From: Acidobacteriota bacterium
Lineage (GTDB): Bacteria; Acidobacteriota; Terriglobia; Terriglobales; Acidobacteriaceae
Length of the DNA: 64,000 nt
Direction: 5' to 3'
NCBI GenBank assembly: GCA_021846985.1
Contig: JAJZVX010000001.1
Span: 62,001 to 126,000 of the forward strand
Part shown: one piece after another, positions 63,712 through 64,000 of the stretch
Numbering within the stretch: position 1 is the stretch's first letter
Layout: each line of letters begins with the position of its first letter
Translations under genes and position numbers: made by a program
The notes under the pieces: generated by a model
Database searches by the model: none
What the model saw: the letters and a program-made list of their open reading frames with translations, nothing else
What the model was told of the DNA's origin: nothing

Positions 63712-64000
63712 TCAGGACGCCAGTTCCGCCCGTCTCAATCCTGGAGCAAGCAGGCAGAGGAGGGCCAGCGCCGTAAGGTACGCGCTGCCCGCGATGATGA
63801 AGAGACTCGCGTAGCTGTGCGTGAGTTGCAGCACGTGGCCCGCGTAAGTGGCCAGCAGCGCGCCGCCGGCGGCGCCGGCCATGCCGCCGATGCCGGTGAC
63901 CGAGCCGACCGCGCCGCGAGGAAACATGTCCGACGTCGTCGTAAAGAGGTTGGCCGACCACCCCTGGTGGGCCGCGGCCGCCAGGCTCAGAAGCGTTACG
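63712..64000 (-). CDS. exuT: Hexuronate transporter ExuT-like, C-terminal end (partial)
   Basis: The last 95 or so residues of an ACS-family MFS carrier; the gene continues beyond base 64000. AAHQGWSANLFTTTSDMFPR and AVGSVTGIGGMAGAAGG are hallmarks of ExuT-type hexuronate transporters. It is upstream of uxaE in the same direction, supporting galacturonate or glucuronate as substrate. Confidence 0.82.
   Translation of the reverse strand, partial: VTLLSLAAAAHQGWSANLFTTTSDMFPRGAVGSVTGIGGMAGAAGGALLATYAGHVLQLTHSYASLFIIAGSAYLTALALLCLLAPGLRRAELAS

Overview
The window looks like a chromosomal piece of an aerobic, GC-rich Gram-negative bacterium, most probably an Acidobacteriota member of the Terriglobia type. 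This is an inference from gene content: two tandem secreted proteins of a kind I associate with that group, a DUF885 peptidase, an AmmeMemoRadiSam cluster, futalosine-route menaquinone synthesis (mqnA), Tat-exported enzymes and a sugar-porter/uronate block. No rRNA, tRNA, insertion sequence, prophage or CRISPR array was seen. Coding density is high, and many genes are packed with 1-8 bp overlaps.

Layout. 0-1.4 kb: the end of a zinc alcohol/polyol dehydrogenase followed by a polyol permease. 1.5-17.8 kb: a long minus-strand run. In order of transcription it holds yacG-pgpA-NHL repeat protein-cinA, a degenerate sigma-54-type regulator, a DUF885 peptidase, two paralogous secreted OB-like proteins, proC, an acyltransferase, phosphoketolase, acetate kinase and haem A synthase. 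17.8-19.3 kb: two unknown membrane proteins. 19.3-22.3 kb: rimO and a His-rich Tat-exported metallo-beta-lactamase-fold protein. 22.4-22.5 kb: the SRP RNA gene, then fabH and a class I amidotransferase. 24.4-27 kb: divergent mqnA and trpE. 27.2-28.9 kb: an exported type I phosphodiesterase/phosphatase.

29.1-35.2 kb holds the most unusual cluster: a Tat-leader DUF362 protein, a Tat-leader AmmeMemoRadiSam radical SAM enzyme, a signal-bearing Memo-AMMECR1 fusion and, convergent with them, a membrane-embedded spermidine-synthase-like protein. The biochemical role of this system is not established to my knowledge. A secreted SRPBCC/START-like protein follows.

36.4-42.9 kb is a branched-chain amino acid/2-oxoacid module: acyl-CoA transferase, a ferredoxin subunit, 2-oxoacid:ferredoxin oxidoreductase (alpha, then a beta-gamma fusion), branched-chain aminotransferase and glutamate dehydrogenase. 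Together these could take valine, leucine or isoleucine to acyl-CoA with reduced ferredoxin and recycle the amino group. gltBD follows at 43.3-49.4 kb, so nitrogen assimilation sits next to transamination. An ACS-family MFS carrier is at 49.4-50.7 kb.

51.0-58.1 kb is a complete kdp potassium-uptake operon. Its sensor is short and lacks the N-terminal KdpD domain. Besides kdpF there are two further tiny membrane-protein ORFs between kdpE and kdpF. 58.4-64 kb carries a sugar porter with a long periplasmic loop, then a minus-strand uronate module (exuT end, uxaE, kduD-like SDR) that also includes a LarA-type nickel-pincer enzyme with its cofactor residues intact.

Several genes (rimO, trpE, mqnA and perhaps the 27.2 kb gene) have a TANNNT-like -10 box 6-7 nt before a start codon and little or no Shine-Dalgarno sequence. 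They may be transcribed as leaderless mRNAs.
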